From JALYNX01 sp035292685 (GTDB lineage: Bacteria > Actinomycetota > Acidimicrobiia > Spongiisociales > ZC4RG35), in contig DATDPP010000072.1 in assembly GCA_035292685.1 (NCBI GenBank), positions 23,055 to 87,054 of the forward strand: 64,000 bases of DNA, in the 5' to 3' direction. The position numbers and the translations under genes are program-made. The notes under the pieces are model-generated. The model made no database searches. It was not told where the DNA came from and saw nothing but the letters and a program-made list of their open reading frames with translations. Of the stretch, positions 8,623-16,646 are shown piece by piece; the first letter of the stretch is position 1, and each line of letters begins with the position of its first letter.

Positions 8623-9548
8623 CCAGCCCACGGACTGTCTCTCGCCTGGCGCGAATCCTGGCCCTCATTCCCTACGTGCTCTCCAAGGACAGTGTCGATG
8701 TCGGTGAGATCCTCGACCGATTCGGCTACACCGAGGCCGATCTCAGCAGGGACCTCAACATGCTCTTTGTTTGTGGCCTGCCGGGGTATGGGCCTGGCGA
8801 TCTGATGGAAGCCTACATCGACGAGAACGAGGTGATCATCGACGCTGCGGACTACTTCGCCCGGGCGCCACGGCTCACTTCGACAGAGGCATTGGGGCTG
8901 CTGGCGGCAGGAATGGCGATCATCGGCTCAGGGCAGGCCAATCCGACCCTGTCCAGTGCCGTCGCCAAACTGACCAAGGTGGTTCTCCCCGAGGGCGAGG
9001 CCGCGATCTCGGTGGAGGTTGCAGGCGAACTGGACACCATCGGTCAGCTGCGCACTGCCGCACGCGAACTATTGGCGGTCCGCATCACCTACCGCTCTCT
9101 GAGCCGGGAGGAGGAAACAGTCCGGGAGATCGAGCCCTGGTCGGTGTTCGCCACGCTCGGCAACTGGTATGTCCAGGGGTATTGCCGCCTGGTCGGTGAC
9201 GAGCGAGTCTTCAGGGTCGATCGGATACGGTTGCTGGAGCTCACCGACTCTCATTTCGAACGGCCCGAGGGCGTTCCCGAGCCCGGTGTGTCCTATTCAC
9301 CATCGGATGACGACATCGTTTGCGAACTGGGGTTGAGTGATCAGGCGCGATGGGTCCTCGACTACTACCCGGTCGAGATTCTCAGCGAGTCCCGGAAAGA
9401 AACGGTCATCAGGTTCTCCTCGCCCGACGCTCAGATCCCCGCCCGCCTCTTGCTCCGGTTGGGATCGGCGGCTCGATTCATTTCGGGAGCAGAGGTCGGG
9501 GAAACCGTGGCCGAAATTGGGCAAGACCTGTTGGCCAGGTACCCATAG
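8619..9548 (+). CDS. pafC: WYL-domain transcription regulator PafC
   Basis: Partner of PafB; the two act as a heterodimer in mycobacteria and are fused in some actinomycetes. The 309 residues have a helix-turn-helix region at the N-terminus (TVSRLARILALIPYVLSK) and a WYL domain with SVFATLGNWYVQGYC and FRVDRIR, followed by a C-terminal WCX-like part. Start ATG 8619 lies in the four-base overlap with pafB, implying coupled translation in equal amounts. Confidence 0.93.
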   Translation: MTSPRTVSRLARILALIPYVLSKDSVDVGEILDRFGYTEADLSRDLNMLFVCGLPGYGPGDLMEAYIDENEVIIDAADYFARAPRLTSTEALGLLAAGMAIIGSGQANPTLSSAVAKLTKVVLPEGEAAISVEVAGELDTIGQLRTAARELLAVRITYRSLSREEETVREIEPWSVFATLGNWYVQGYCRLVGDERVFRVDRIRLLELTDSHFERPEGVPEPGVSYSPSDDDIVCELGLSDQARWVLDYYPVEILSESRKETVIRFSSPDAQIPARLLLRLGSAARFISGAEVGETVAEIGQDLLARYP

Positions 9549-9634
9549 GGGTCTATCGACCTACCCATCTGGGCTTCAGAAACGCGTCAGAACTGCCGAT
9601 CACCCAATCAGATATGGGAGACCGGAGAACAGGG

Positions 9635-9925
9635 ATGACGACCATCAAGACAACGTGCGCTAGATGTGGTGATATCCACCTAACCCCAGAGGATGTGGCG
9701 CTGGAATTGCGTCCCGGGGGTCGGGAGGGGGACTATCGCTTCAAGTGCCCGACGTGCACCGTACAGCAACGGCGTCCAGCGAACTCAAGGGTTGTCAGCG
9801 TCTTGCTGGCCACAGGGGTTGCGTTCGAGGTCCTCAATCCCGATCCGATCACTGAGCGGGAAATCGAAGCGTTCGCAGCCGCCCTCGAGGTGGAAACGGA
9901 TCCATTCCGCCTCCTGGCCGGCTGA
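9635..9925 (+). CDS. Small zinc-ribbon-like protein, unknown function
   Basis: Protein of 96 residues, not recognised. CARC at 7-10 and CPTC near 39-42 form a probable four-Cys zinc ribbon; the C-terminal half (ITEREIEAFAAALEVETDP) looks helical. A GGAGA ribosome site at 9623-9627 supports the ATG at 9635. An upstream extension of the frame to 9350 overlaps pafC out of frame and is rejected. It stands alone between pafC and tatA and is followed by a strong hairpin terminator, so it may be the last gene of the upstream operon. Confidence 0.7.
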   Translation: MTTIKTTCARCGDIHLTPEDVALELRPGGREGDYRFKCPTCTVQQRRPANSRVVSVLLATGVAFEVLNPDPITEREIEAFAAALEVETDPFRLLAG

Positions 9926-9978
9926 GCGCAGCGATACACATCTCGACGGGCACCATGGGCAGGGTGCTCCTCGTACGG

Positions 9979-10010
9979 GAAGGTGGCGGTTCCTAAGAAT
10001 CGCCACCTTC
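9979..10010 (+). terminator. Rho-independent-type terminator
   Basis: A perfect 10-base inverted repeat (GAAGGTGGCG at 9979-9988 and CGCCACCTTC at 10001-10010) encloses a 12-base loop and is followed by TGTTTGTTGG. It separates the pafBC and zinc-ribbon genes from tatA. Confidence 0.7.
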
Positions 10011-10034
10011 TGTTTGTTGGCGCGTTGGACGCTT

Positions 10035-10047
10035 TAGCATCCAGGCC
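10035..10047 (+). promoter_or_regulatory. Leaderless-type -10 element before tatA
   Basis: TAGCAT at 10035-10040 is seven bases before the tatA ATG, directly after a terminator. No purine-rich ribosome site is present. Confidence 0.5.
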
Positions 10048-10434
10048 ATGCTCCAGGGCGGCGAGATCATCATCATCCTTTTCCTGGCACTCATCGTTCT
10101 GGGCCCCAAGCGCTTGCCCGAGGTGGCACAGAAGCTGGGGAAATGGACCGCCGAGTTGCGGGCGGCGGCGCGTGACATCCGGCTCGGCCTCGAGAACGAG
10201 GTGGCTGACCTGAAGGATGTGACGGAGGACCTGAAGAAGGTCGGCGAGGACTTGAAGCGGCCCCTCGACGAGCTCAAGCAACCGATCGACGAGATCAAGC
10301 GCGACGTCAGCGATGCCGCCACCGGCCCCGTCGAGTGGACCGGACCCAAACCCGTCTCCGGCCCGACGCCGGAAGACGCAATGGCGGATTTCGAGGAGAT
10401 GAACAAGGCGGCCGAAGACGAGGGCGGAATGTGA
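10048..10434 (+). CDS. tatA: Sec-independent translocase subunit TatA/TatB
   Basis: Forms the protein-conducting part of the twin-arginine export pathway. The 128-residue protein has one N-terminal membrane helix (about 4-20, GGEIIIILFLALIVLGPKRLP) ending in the G-P-K-R-L-P hinge, then a long amphipathic charged helix and an acidic tail. Length and the LGPKRLPE hinge fit TatB as well as TatA; only one such gene is in the window. It overlaps tatC by GTGA, the same tatA-tatC-helY order as in Mycobacterium. Confidence 0.9.
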   Translation: MLQGGEIIIILFLALIVLGPKRLPEVAQKLGKWTAELRAAARDIRLGLENEVADLKDVTEDLKKVGEDLKRPLDELKQPIDEIKRDVSDAATGPVEWTGPKPVSGPTPEDAMADFEEMNKAAEDEGGM

Positions 10435-11144
10435 GCGGCGGTCAGCCGCAATCCATCCTGGCCCATCTCGAAGAACTCCGATGGCGGATCTTCAGGATCT
10501 TCATCGCGGTCGTGGTGGGCGGGGTCGTGGCATTCGTGTTCACCGATCAGCTGCGGACGATCCTGGAGGCTCCCTACCACCAGGCGGCTCCCGGCTCCTC
10601 CTTCCAGGCCTTCGAGCCGGCGGAGGAGTTCGGAGTGCTGATGCGCATCGCGTTCTTCGGCGGCGTGGTCCTCGCCAGCCCCGTGATCCTCTATCAGATA
10701 TGGGCGTTCATAAACCCGGCGCTGACCAAGCGCGAGCGAAACTGGGCGTTCCCGGTGGTGACTGCCCTGGTCGTCCTGTTTGTCGGTGGAGTTCTGTTTG
10801 GATACCTGACTCTCCCCAAAGGTTTGGCCTTTCTTCTCAACATCTTCAGCGATGTCATCAATGACCTCCGAATCGGCTCCTATTACTCCTTCGTGCTCCG
10901 CTATCTCGCCGCGTTCGGGCTGGCGTTCCTGTATCCAGTGTTCCTTTTCGCGGCGGCCGCCGCGGGGGCGGTCACCTCGGCGCAACTGGCTCGGGGTCGT
11001 CGGTGGGCGGTGCTGATAATCGTGATCGTGGCGGCCTTGATCACACCCAGTGGCGACGCGTTCACGTTGATGCTGTTGTCGGTGCCGCTGTATGTGATGT
11101 ACGAGGCGACATACTGGCTGATCCGCCTGGTCCTCAAAAAGTGA
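10431..11144 (+). CDS. tatC: Sec-independent translocase subunit TatC
   Basis: Polytopic receptor that recognises twin-arginine signal peptides. The 237 residues begin with the signature HLEELRWRIFR and contain six hydrophobic segments, including IAFFGGVVLASPVILYQIW and the FVLRYLAAFGLAFLYPVFLF region. Start GTG 10431 overlaps the tatA stop; the longer frame from 10335 is inside tatA and is rejected. It overlaps helY by GTGA. Confidence 0.95.
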   Translation: MSGGQPQSILAHLEELRWRIFRIFIAVVVGGVVAFVFTDQLRTILEAPYHQAAPGSSFQAFEPAEEFGVLMRIAFFGGVVLASPVILYQIWAFINPALTKRERNWAFPVVTALVVLFVGGVLFGYLTLPKGLAFLLNIFSDVINDLRIGSYYSFVLRYLAAFGLAFLYPVFLFAAAAAGAVTSAQLARGRRWAVLIIVIVAALITPSGDAFTLMLLSVPLYVMYEATYWLIRLVLKK

Positions 11145-13684
11145 GCTCGATTCTCGACGCCTTCTGGGATCGTCTGCCGTTCGCACCCGACGACTTCCAG
11201 ATCGAGGCCGGCGAGGCGATCGCAGAAGGCCAGTCGGTGGTGGTGACCGCGCCCACCGGGTCCGGCAAGACCCTGGTTGCCGAAGCGGCAATCCATCTCG
11301 CCATGACCGCCGGGCGACGCGCCTTCTACACGACGCCTATCAAGGCTCTCTCAAACCAGAAGTACTCCGACCTGGTGGCGATGTACGGCCCGGATCGGGT
11401 GGGGCTCTTGACCGGGGACAACGTGATCAACGGCGATGCCTCCATCGTGGTGATGACCACCGAGGTCCTGCGCAACATGATCTACGCCGAGGCGGGCCGG
11501 CTAGAAATGGTCGATATCGCGATCCTCGACGAAGTCCACTTTCTCCAGGATCGGACCAGGGGTGCTGTGTGGGAGGAGGTGATCATCCATTGCCCTCAAC
11601 ACGTGCAGATGGTGTGTCTCTCCGCCACCGTCTCCAACAACGAGGAATTCGCCGCCTGGGTGGGCGAACGCCGTGGCCCGACCCGCCTCATTGCCACCGA
11701 TCACCGGCCGGTGCCTCTCGAGTCGATGTACATGATCAAGGACCAGATGGGAACGCAAACCCTTCATCTCCTTCCCACCTTTGTGCGCAGGGACGGGCGA
11801 GCCCGCCCCAATCCTCGAATCGAGCACATGCTCGGCCTGGAGCGCGGCCGCCGACGCAGGTTCAAGACGCCCAATCGCCTTGAAACGGTGGAGCGCCTCG
11901 CCGAAGAGTCGATGCTCCCGGCCATCTACTTCATCTTCAGTCGGGTTGGCTGTGATGCGGCCACCCACCGTCTTCTCGACGCCGGGCTCCGGTTGACCGA
12001 CGTCACGGAACGGGAGGAGATCCGTGCCGTCGCCGAGAAGCGAACCGAACATCTCGGCGACGATGACCTGGTGGTCCTCGGTTACGACCGATGGCTGGCC
12101 GGGCTCGAGGCAGGTGTCGCCCCCCATCACGCCGGCTTGGTCCCCGCATTCAAGGAGACCGTCGAGGAGCTGTTCGAGTCCGGCTTGCTGAAGGTCGTGT
12201 TCGCCACGGAGACCCTGGCGCTCGGCATCAACATGCCGGCCCGAACCGTGGTCCTGGAGACTCTCTCCAAGTTCAACGGCGATTCGCACGAACTGATGCG
12301 GCCGGGTGACTACACGCAGTTGACGGGGAGAGCCGGCCGAAGGGGGATCGATGTGGAGGGCTACGGGGTCTTGCTCCACTCGCCCTTCGTAAGATTCGAT
12401 CACGTCACCGAGGTCGCCTCGATCGGGTCGCATCCACTTCGATCGAGCTTTCGACCTACCTACAACATGACAGCCAACCTGGTGGCGAATTACGGCCAGA
12501 ACGAGGCCGAGCAACTCCTGGAGGCATCGTTCGCCAGCTTCCAGAGGGAAGGCGACCTTCAGGCGGCTGGGGTCACGATCGATGCCCTGGAACATCAACT
12601 GGCTCGCGAGGAAGCACAGGCGAGATGCGAACGGGGGAGTGTCGAGGATTATCTAGCCCTCATCGAATCAGCCCAGCCGCCTGGATACGACGACCGCATT
12701 GCCTCCACGCTCCGGCGCGGACAGGTGGTGGACGTGCCGGGTGGATCACGGGACGGCCGCTATCTCGTGCTACGCCGGCTGGCCCGCAAGGACGACGGGA
12801 CGCGCTATCTGGTCATGTCGACCTCCGGCCGGGTGTCGACCCTGGGGTACCGTGACATCGTCGACGGCAGCCTGGTTTCCGGTGAGGTGGAATTGCCCGG
12901 GACGTTCCGCCCCAGAGATCGGAGGTTCGTCAATGACACCCTCCGCCTTCTCCGCAAGGTCCCGTCGGCATCGAACCGTGCTGCTCGGGCGCACCCCACC
13001 GTGGATCACCCCGTGGCAACGTGTCCCGACGCGTCGCGTCATCTGGCAGCGGCCCGGCGGGCGGGGCGCACCCGTCGTCGGATCGAGGCGCAGCAGACGG
13101 CGAATCGGATCTCGGGGCACGGGCTGGTCGAGGAGTTCGGCGCCATCCGTGAGCTGCTCGAAGAGCTGGACTACCTCGACGGATGGGCCCTCACCCCGCG
13201 GGGACAGCGGCTGAGGGGCATATACAACGAATCGGACCTGTTGTTGGCCGAGGCCATCGAGCACGGGCTCTTCTACGGGCTCGAGCCGGCGGAGCTCGCC
13301 GCCCTGGTGTCCGTGTTCGTCTACGAGCCTCGGACTGACACGCCATCGGTCGCCGAGTTCCCGACTGCTGCGCTTGGTGAGCGATGGGTTGAGCTCGACG
13401 AGCTATGGAAAGGCGTGGTGGAACGAGAGCGTCGGCTTCGCCTCACCCCTACCCGGCGCCCCGATCCCGGATTCGCGACGCTGGCCCATATCTGGGCGTC
13501 CGGGTCCGACTTCGATGACCTCCCGACGAGGGGAATGGCCCCGGGTGACTTCGTGCGGGTGTCCCGCCAACTCGTGGACCTGCTGCGACAACTTCGAGAA
13601 GCTGCCCCCGGGATGAGAGACGAGGCGAGCCAGGCCCTGAAGCAGGTTGACCGGGGCGTGGTGGCGGCCCAGGGGGTGGCTTGA
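11141..13684 (+). CDS. helY: DExH-box RNA helicase HelY (Ski2/Mtr4-like)
   Basis: Superfamily 2 helicase of 847 residues, related to eukaryotic Ski2/Mtr4 and mycobacterial HelY; presumed to unwind RNA during turnover. It has Walker A APTGSGKT at 37-44, DEVH at 130-133, a motif III LSAT, and the second RecA domain with TETLALGINMPARTVV and QLTGRAGRRGID. The C-terminal third carries the DSHCT-like region. Start GTG lies in the tatC stop, and its TGA overlaps the next ATG by one base. The gene is intact. Confidence 0.93.
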   Translation: MSSILDAFWDRLPFAPDDFQIEAGEAIAEGQSVVVTAPTGSGKTLVAEAAIHLAMTAGRRAFYTTPIKALSNQKYSDLVAMYGPDRVGLLTGDNVINGDASIVVMTTEVLRNMIYAEAGRLEMVDIAILDEVHFLQDRTRGAVWEEVIIHCPQHVQMVCLSATVSNNEEFAAWVGERRGPTRLIATDHRPVPLESMYMIKDQMGTQTLHLLPTFVRRDGRARPNPRIEHMLGLERGRRRRFKTPNRLETVERLAEESMLPAIYFIFSRVGCDAATHRLLDAGLRLTDVTEREEIRAVAEKRTEHLGDDDLVVLGYDRWLAGLEAGVAPHHAGLVPAFKETVEELFESGLLKVVFATETLALGINMPARTVVLETLSKFNGDSHELMRPGDYTQLTGRAGRRGIDVEGYGVLLHSPFVRFDHVTEVASIGSHPLRSSFRPTYNMTANLVANYGQNEAEQLLEASFASFQREGDLQAAGVTIDALEHQLAREEAQARCERGSVEDYLALIESAQPPGYDDRIASTLRRGQVVDVPGGSRDGRYLVLRRLARKDDGTRYLVMSTSGRVSTLGYRDIVDGSLVSGEVELPGTFRPRDRRFVNDTLRLLRKVPSASNRAARAHPTVDHPVATCPDASRHLAAARRAGRTRRRIEAQQTANRISGHGLVEEFGAIRELLEELDYLDGWALTPRGQRLRGIYNESDLLLAEAIEHGLFYGLEPAELAALVSVFVYEPRTDTPSVAEFPTAALGERWVELDELWKGVVERERRLRLTPTRRPDPGFATLAHIWASGSDFDDLPTRGMAPGDFVRVSRQLVDLLRQLREAAPGMRDEASQALKQVDRGVVAAQGVA

Positions 13685-14568
13685 TGGCGCGATGGCTGGT
13701 TGCGGTGAATCGAAATGCGGGCCGGGTATCCACCGATCCGTCGCTCATCGCGGAAGTCGTGAGGGCTGTCGGGCTCGATTGCGAGTTGATCGCTCCGGCA
13801 ACCCCCCGTGAGATGACCGATGCACTCGTGGACGGCGCAAGAAATGGCTTCGAGCATTATGCGCTGGCTGGCGGCGACGGGACCGTGAATCTTGCGCTGA
13901 ACGCCCTTCTTCCCCTCGGTTTGGGCCATGCTCCGGTCATCGGTGTCCTTCCCGTGGGGACCGGCTGTGACCTGTTGCGGACTTTCGGGCTTCCCCAGGA
14001 TCTGCCGGGCGCGGCACAGCATCTGGTGACCGAGAACGTCTACCCGGTCGATGTCGGAGCCCTGGAAGGCGCTTGGGGGCTTCGCTACTTCGTAAACGTC
14101 GCCCAGGCAGGGGTAGGAGCAGCAGCTGCCGAGACCGCGGTGAAGATCGGGCGATGGCTAGGCCCCGTTCGCTACCCGATGGCATTCGGGGCCAGGCTGC
14201 CCCTTTTCCCCCGGGCCCGGATCACTCTGACCACCGAACGGAACGTCGTTGAGTCGGGTGCGCTCGCGGTTATCTTTGCCAACGGCCAATTCTTCGCCGG
14301 AGGCTGGAACGTTGCTCCAAAGGCCACACTTGTCGACGGGGCCCTCGACGTTCAGATCTTCGACGTCAGCAAGAGACAGGCACCCGCATTGGTCCCCAAG
14401 GTGGTGAAAGGAACGCATCTGAGGGAGCCCGGGATCCGACGTCTGTCGGTTTCGGAGTTCACCCTGGTGACCGAGCCGTTGTGGCCGGTGGAGGCCGATG
14501 GTGACCTGATCGGGAATACGACGGTGAGGGGACGGGTTATCCCGGCCGCGATACGTCTCAAGATCTGA
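13684..14568 (+). CDS. Diacylglycerol/sphingosine kinase-family protein
   Basis: Lipid-kinase-fold protein of 294 residues that would phosphorylate diacylglycerol or a related lipid at the membrane. GGDGT at 63-67 is the nucleotide-binding motif, and GVLPVGTGCDLLRTFG matches the second conserved loop, although the usual GTGND reads GTGCD. A C-terminal ADGD segment (EADGDLIGNT) completes the fold. Start ATG overlaps the helY stop (TGATG). The N-to-C change means the substrate may differ from classical DgkB enzymes. Confidence 0.85.
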   Translation: MARWLVAVNRNAGRVSTDPSLIAEVVRAVGLDCELIAPATPREMTDALVDGARNGFEHYALAGGDGTVNLALNALLPLGLGHAPVIGVLPVGTGCDLLRTFGLPQDLPGAAQHLVTENVYPVDVGALEGAWGLRYFVNVAQAGVGAAAAETAVKIGRWLGPVRYPMAFGARLPLFPRARITLTTERNVVESGALAVIFANGQFFAGGWNVAPKATLVDGALDVQIFDVSKRQAPALVPKVVKGTHLREPGIRRLSVSEFTLVTEPLWPVEADGDLIGNTTVRGRVIPAAIRLKI

Positions 14569-14580
14569 GGCGCCCCGACT

Positions 14581-14586
14581 TATACT
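14581..14586 (+). promoter_or_regulatory. Probable -10 element before the DUF4193 gene
   Basis: TATACT lies 31 bases before the ATG at 14618 and just after the preceding gene ends. The -35 position (about 14558) is a poor match to TTGACA. A new transcript starting here would begin with the DUF4193 gene. Confidence 0.4.
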
Positions 14587-14617
14587 GCCCGCCCCTGACT
14601 CAGCGGATACCACACAG

Positions 14618-15055
14618 ATGGCCAGTGAAGAACTAGTCGATCTCGGCGAAGAGCTGCCCGAAGACATCGAAATCGGCGAAGAGGACCTCGAAGACGTCCT
14701 CGTCGAAGAACTCGAGGAAGTCGAGCTCGCCCCCGGGTTCGAGGAGGAATTCGAAGCCGAGGAAGACTTCGATCGGGAAGAGGACGATGAGGAAGGGCAC
14801 GACGAGGAGACGACAGAAGCCCTCGAGGAGCTCGAAAGCGAGGAGCTTCAGCTCATGGACGAGGAAGTGGGGGAGACCCTCCTGGTCGATGAGGTCGAGG
14901 AATTGCGCGCCATCCGTCGCGAGGAGCTGACGATGAACGTTGATGCCCAACTGCAACGATCCGACGAGTTCGTCTGTCAGTCCTGCTTCATGGTGAAGAG
15001 AACGAGCCAGCTCGCCAATCGCAAGAAGATGCTGTGCGCCGACTGTGCCTACTGA
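14618..15055 (+). CDS. DUF4193-family acidic zinc-ribbon protein
   Basis: Protein of 145 residues with an extremely acidic first 105 residues (runs of E and D) and a compact C-terminal zinc ribbon: DEFVCQSCFMV then LCADC, giving four cysteines. The C-terminal part matches DUF4193, an actinobacterial family of unknown function. The acidic extension is much longer than the small core seen in many relatives. It overlaps the glycosyltransferase start by 11 bases. Confidence 0.8.
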   Translation: MASEELVDLGEELPEDIEIGEEDLEDVLVEELEEVELAPGFEEEFEAEEDFDREEDDEEGHDEETTEALEELESEELQLMDEEVGETLLVDEVEELRAIRREELTMNVDAQLQRSDEFVCQSCFMVKRTSQLANRKKMLCADCAY

Positions 15056-15764
15056 TCGGGTCACGGTTGTCATACCCACCTACAACGAACGGGAAAACCT
15101 CTCACCCATAGTGGCCAGGGTGACCGAGCACGGTTACCAGGTCCTGGTCGTGGACGACTCCTCCCCGGACGGGACCGGGGAATTGGCCGACCTCCTCGCG
15201 GCCGATGATTCCAGAGTGGCGGTGATCCATAGACCCGAGAAACAAGGTCTCGGGCCTGCATATGGCGCCGGCTTCGATCATGCACTCGAGTCCGGGGCCG
15301 AGATCGTGATCGAAATGGACGCCGACTTCTCCCACGATCCTGCCGACCTGCCGCGTCTCGTGGCCGCCCTCGACGAGGGAGCGGACTTGGCAATCGGTTC
15401 TCGCTATGTGGTGGGCGGCTCAACACCTGATTGGCCTCTCGCCAGACGCTTCATCTCACGGGGGGGCAACCTCTACGCCCGTCTGATGCTTGGGATTCCT
15501 GTCAAGGATGCAACCGCAGGGTTTCGAGCGTTTCGCGCGGACGCTTTGCGCAGCCTGCCCTATCGGAGCGCCGAGGCATCCGGCTACGGGTTTCAGGTCG
15601 AGATGGCGTGGCGAGCCCATCGTCAAGGCATGGCCATTGTCGAGGTACCGATCAGCTTCCGTGACCGGACGAGGGGGACCTCGAAGATGGGAACCGGGAT
15701 CGTTCTCGAAGCTATGAAGTTGGTGACGGCGTGGGGTCTCCGGCGGTTACGGTTCTGGATCTGA
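15045..15764 (+). CDS. Polyprenol/dolichol-phosphate mannosyltransferase-like glycosyltransferase
   Basis: GT2-family enzyme of 239 residues that transfers a sugar, typically mannose, from a nucleotide donor to polyprenol phosphate. It has the N-terminal VVIPTYNERENL, the DDSSPDGT loop and the metal-binding DAD motif in IEMDADFSHDP, followed by the DATAGFRAFRADAL acceptor loop. It matches the catalytic domain of actinobacterial Ppm1, without the acyltransferase domain or a membrane anchor. Start GTG 15045 overlaps the end of the previous gene. Confidence 0.88.
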   Translation: MPTDRVTVVIPTYNERENLSPIVARVTEHGYQVLVVDDSSPDGTGELADLLAADDSRVAVIHRPEKQGLGPAYGAGFDHALESGAEIVIEMDADFSHDPADLPRLVAALDEGADLAIGSRYVVGGSTPDWPLARRFISRGGNLYARLMLGIPVKDATAGFRAFRADALRSLPYRSAEASGYGFQVEMAWRAHRQGMAIVEVPISFRDRTRGTSKMGTGIVLEAMKLVTAWGLRRLRFWI

Positions 15765-16243
15765 TGAGAGTCTCGGCGCGCCGGGCCGAAATGAGCGATA
15801 TGGCCATCCTGGAGGGCCTGTATCGCGGTCTTGAAACCGAGATGTCCGGGATCCACCCGATGTGGCCCCTGGCCGATGGGCTTTCCGAACCGGTGCCTGA
15901 TTCCCTTCGCCAGGCTCTGAGCGATGAGGCCACGACGCTGCTTATCGGGGAGATCGAGGGCTATCCGTTTGGGTTTCTGATGGCAAGGGTCGAAGGCCTG
16001 CTTCCCCAGGCTGGTGGGGAGGAGGTTTGCTCGATACGACTGGTCTTTGTCGAGCCCGAGGCACGTGAGGTATCGGTGGGTGAGGTCATGAGAGATTTAG
16101 TGATGGAGCAGATGCGGGCCAGGGGAGTGACCAAGTTCGACGCCCACGTCCTGCCCGGGCATCGTCTTGTGAAGAACTTCTTCGAGGCCGGTGGTTTCAG
16201 TGCCAGGTCGATCGTGATGCACCACGATGACGAACGTGACTGA
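15764..16243 (+). CDS. GNAT-family N-acetyltransferase
   Basis: Small acyl-CoA-dependent acetyltransferase of 159 residues, substrate unknown. A central beta strand (SIRLVFVEPEAREVSVGEVM) followed by a helix and the C-terminal LVKNFFEAGGFSARSIVM match the GNAT fold, although the CoA loop is not a textbook R/QxxGxG. Start ATG overlaps the glycosyltransferase stop (TGATG), and its end overlaps the Nudix gene by 17 bases. Confidence 0.7.
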   Translation: MRVSARRAEMSDMAILEGLYRGLETEMSGIHPMWPLADGLSEPVPDSLRQALSDEATTLLIGEIEGYPFGFLMARVEGLLPQAGGEEVCSIRLVFVEPEAREVSVGEVMRDLVMEQMRARGVTKFDAHVLPGHRLVKNFFEAGGFSARSIVMHHDDERD

Positions 16244-16637
16244 GTCACCGGTAGTGGGCGTGGGGGTGGTGCTGATCGAGGACAACCGCCTCCTCTTGAT
16301 CCAACGAGGTCACGAGCCGGGCCTGGGTCGGTGGGCGGTTCCCGGAGGCAAGGTGAACTCGGGCGAGTCTCTTCGTGACGCCGCCGTTCGTGAAGTTCGC
16401 GAGGAGACCGGGCTCGAAGTCCAGACCGGGGAGGTGATATGGGTCGGAGAGCACATCTCCGAACATGGGCACATCGTGATCATCGACTTCGAGGGACAGG
16501 TGGTAGGTGGAGAGGTTGCCGCTGCCGACGACGCGGTCCAGGCCCGTTGGGTGGGGTTGGACCAGGTCGCCGATTACGACCTCACACCCACCATGTACGA
16601 CCTGGTGCAGGTCCTGCAGAAACCCACGGCTCGATAG
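16227..16637 (+). CDS. Nudix hydrolase
   Basis: Hydrolyses a nucleoside diphosphate linked to another group, releasing nucleotide. The 136-residue protein has the full Nudix box between about 40 and 63, with GGKVNSGESL, then REVREETGL. The VPGGKVNSGE and RWVGLDQV segments resemble the ADP-ribose/8-oxo-dGTP group, but substrate cannot be read from sequence. The reading frame overlaps the GNAT gene by 17 bases. Confidence 0.88.
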   Translation: MTNVTESPVVGVGVVLIEDNRLLLIQRGHEPGLGRWAVPGGKVNSGESLRDAAVREVREETGLEVQTGEVIWVGEHISEHGHIVIIDFEGQVVGGEVAAADDAVQARWVGLDQVADYDLTPTMYDLVQVLQKPTAR

Positions 16638-16646
16638 GTTGACCTG
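16635..16646 (+). promoter_or_regulatory. Leaderless-type -10 before the M20 peptidase
   Basis: TAGGTT at 16635-16640 is six bases before the ATG at 16647, with no ribosome-binding sequence. The hexamer overlaps the stop codon of the Nudix gene. Confidence 0.45.

Noticed and set aside
9993..11291. 432-residue reverse-strand frame over tatA/tatC
   Set aside because: Tat genes are certain on the forward strand; the reverse frame has no membrane or domain pattern.
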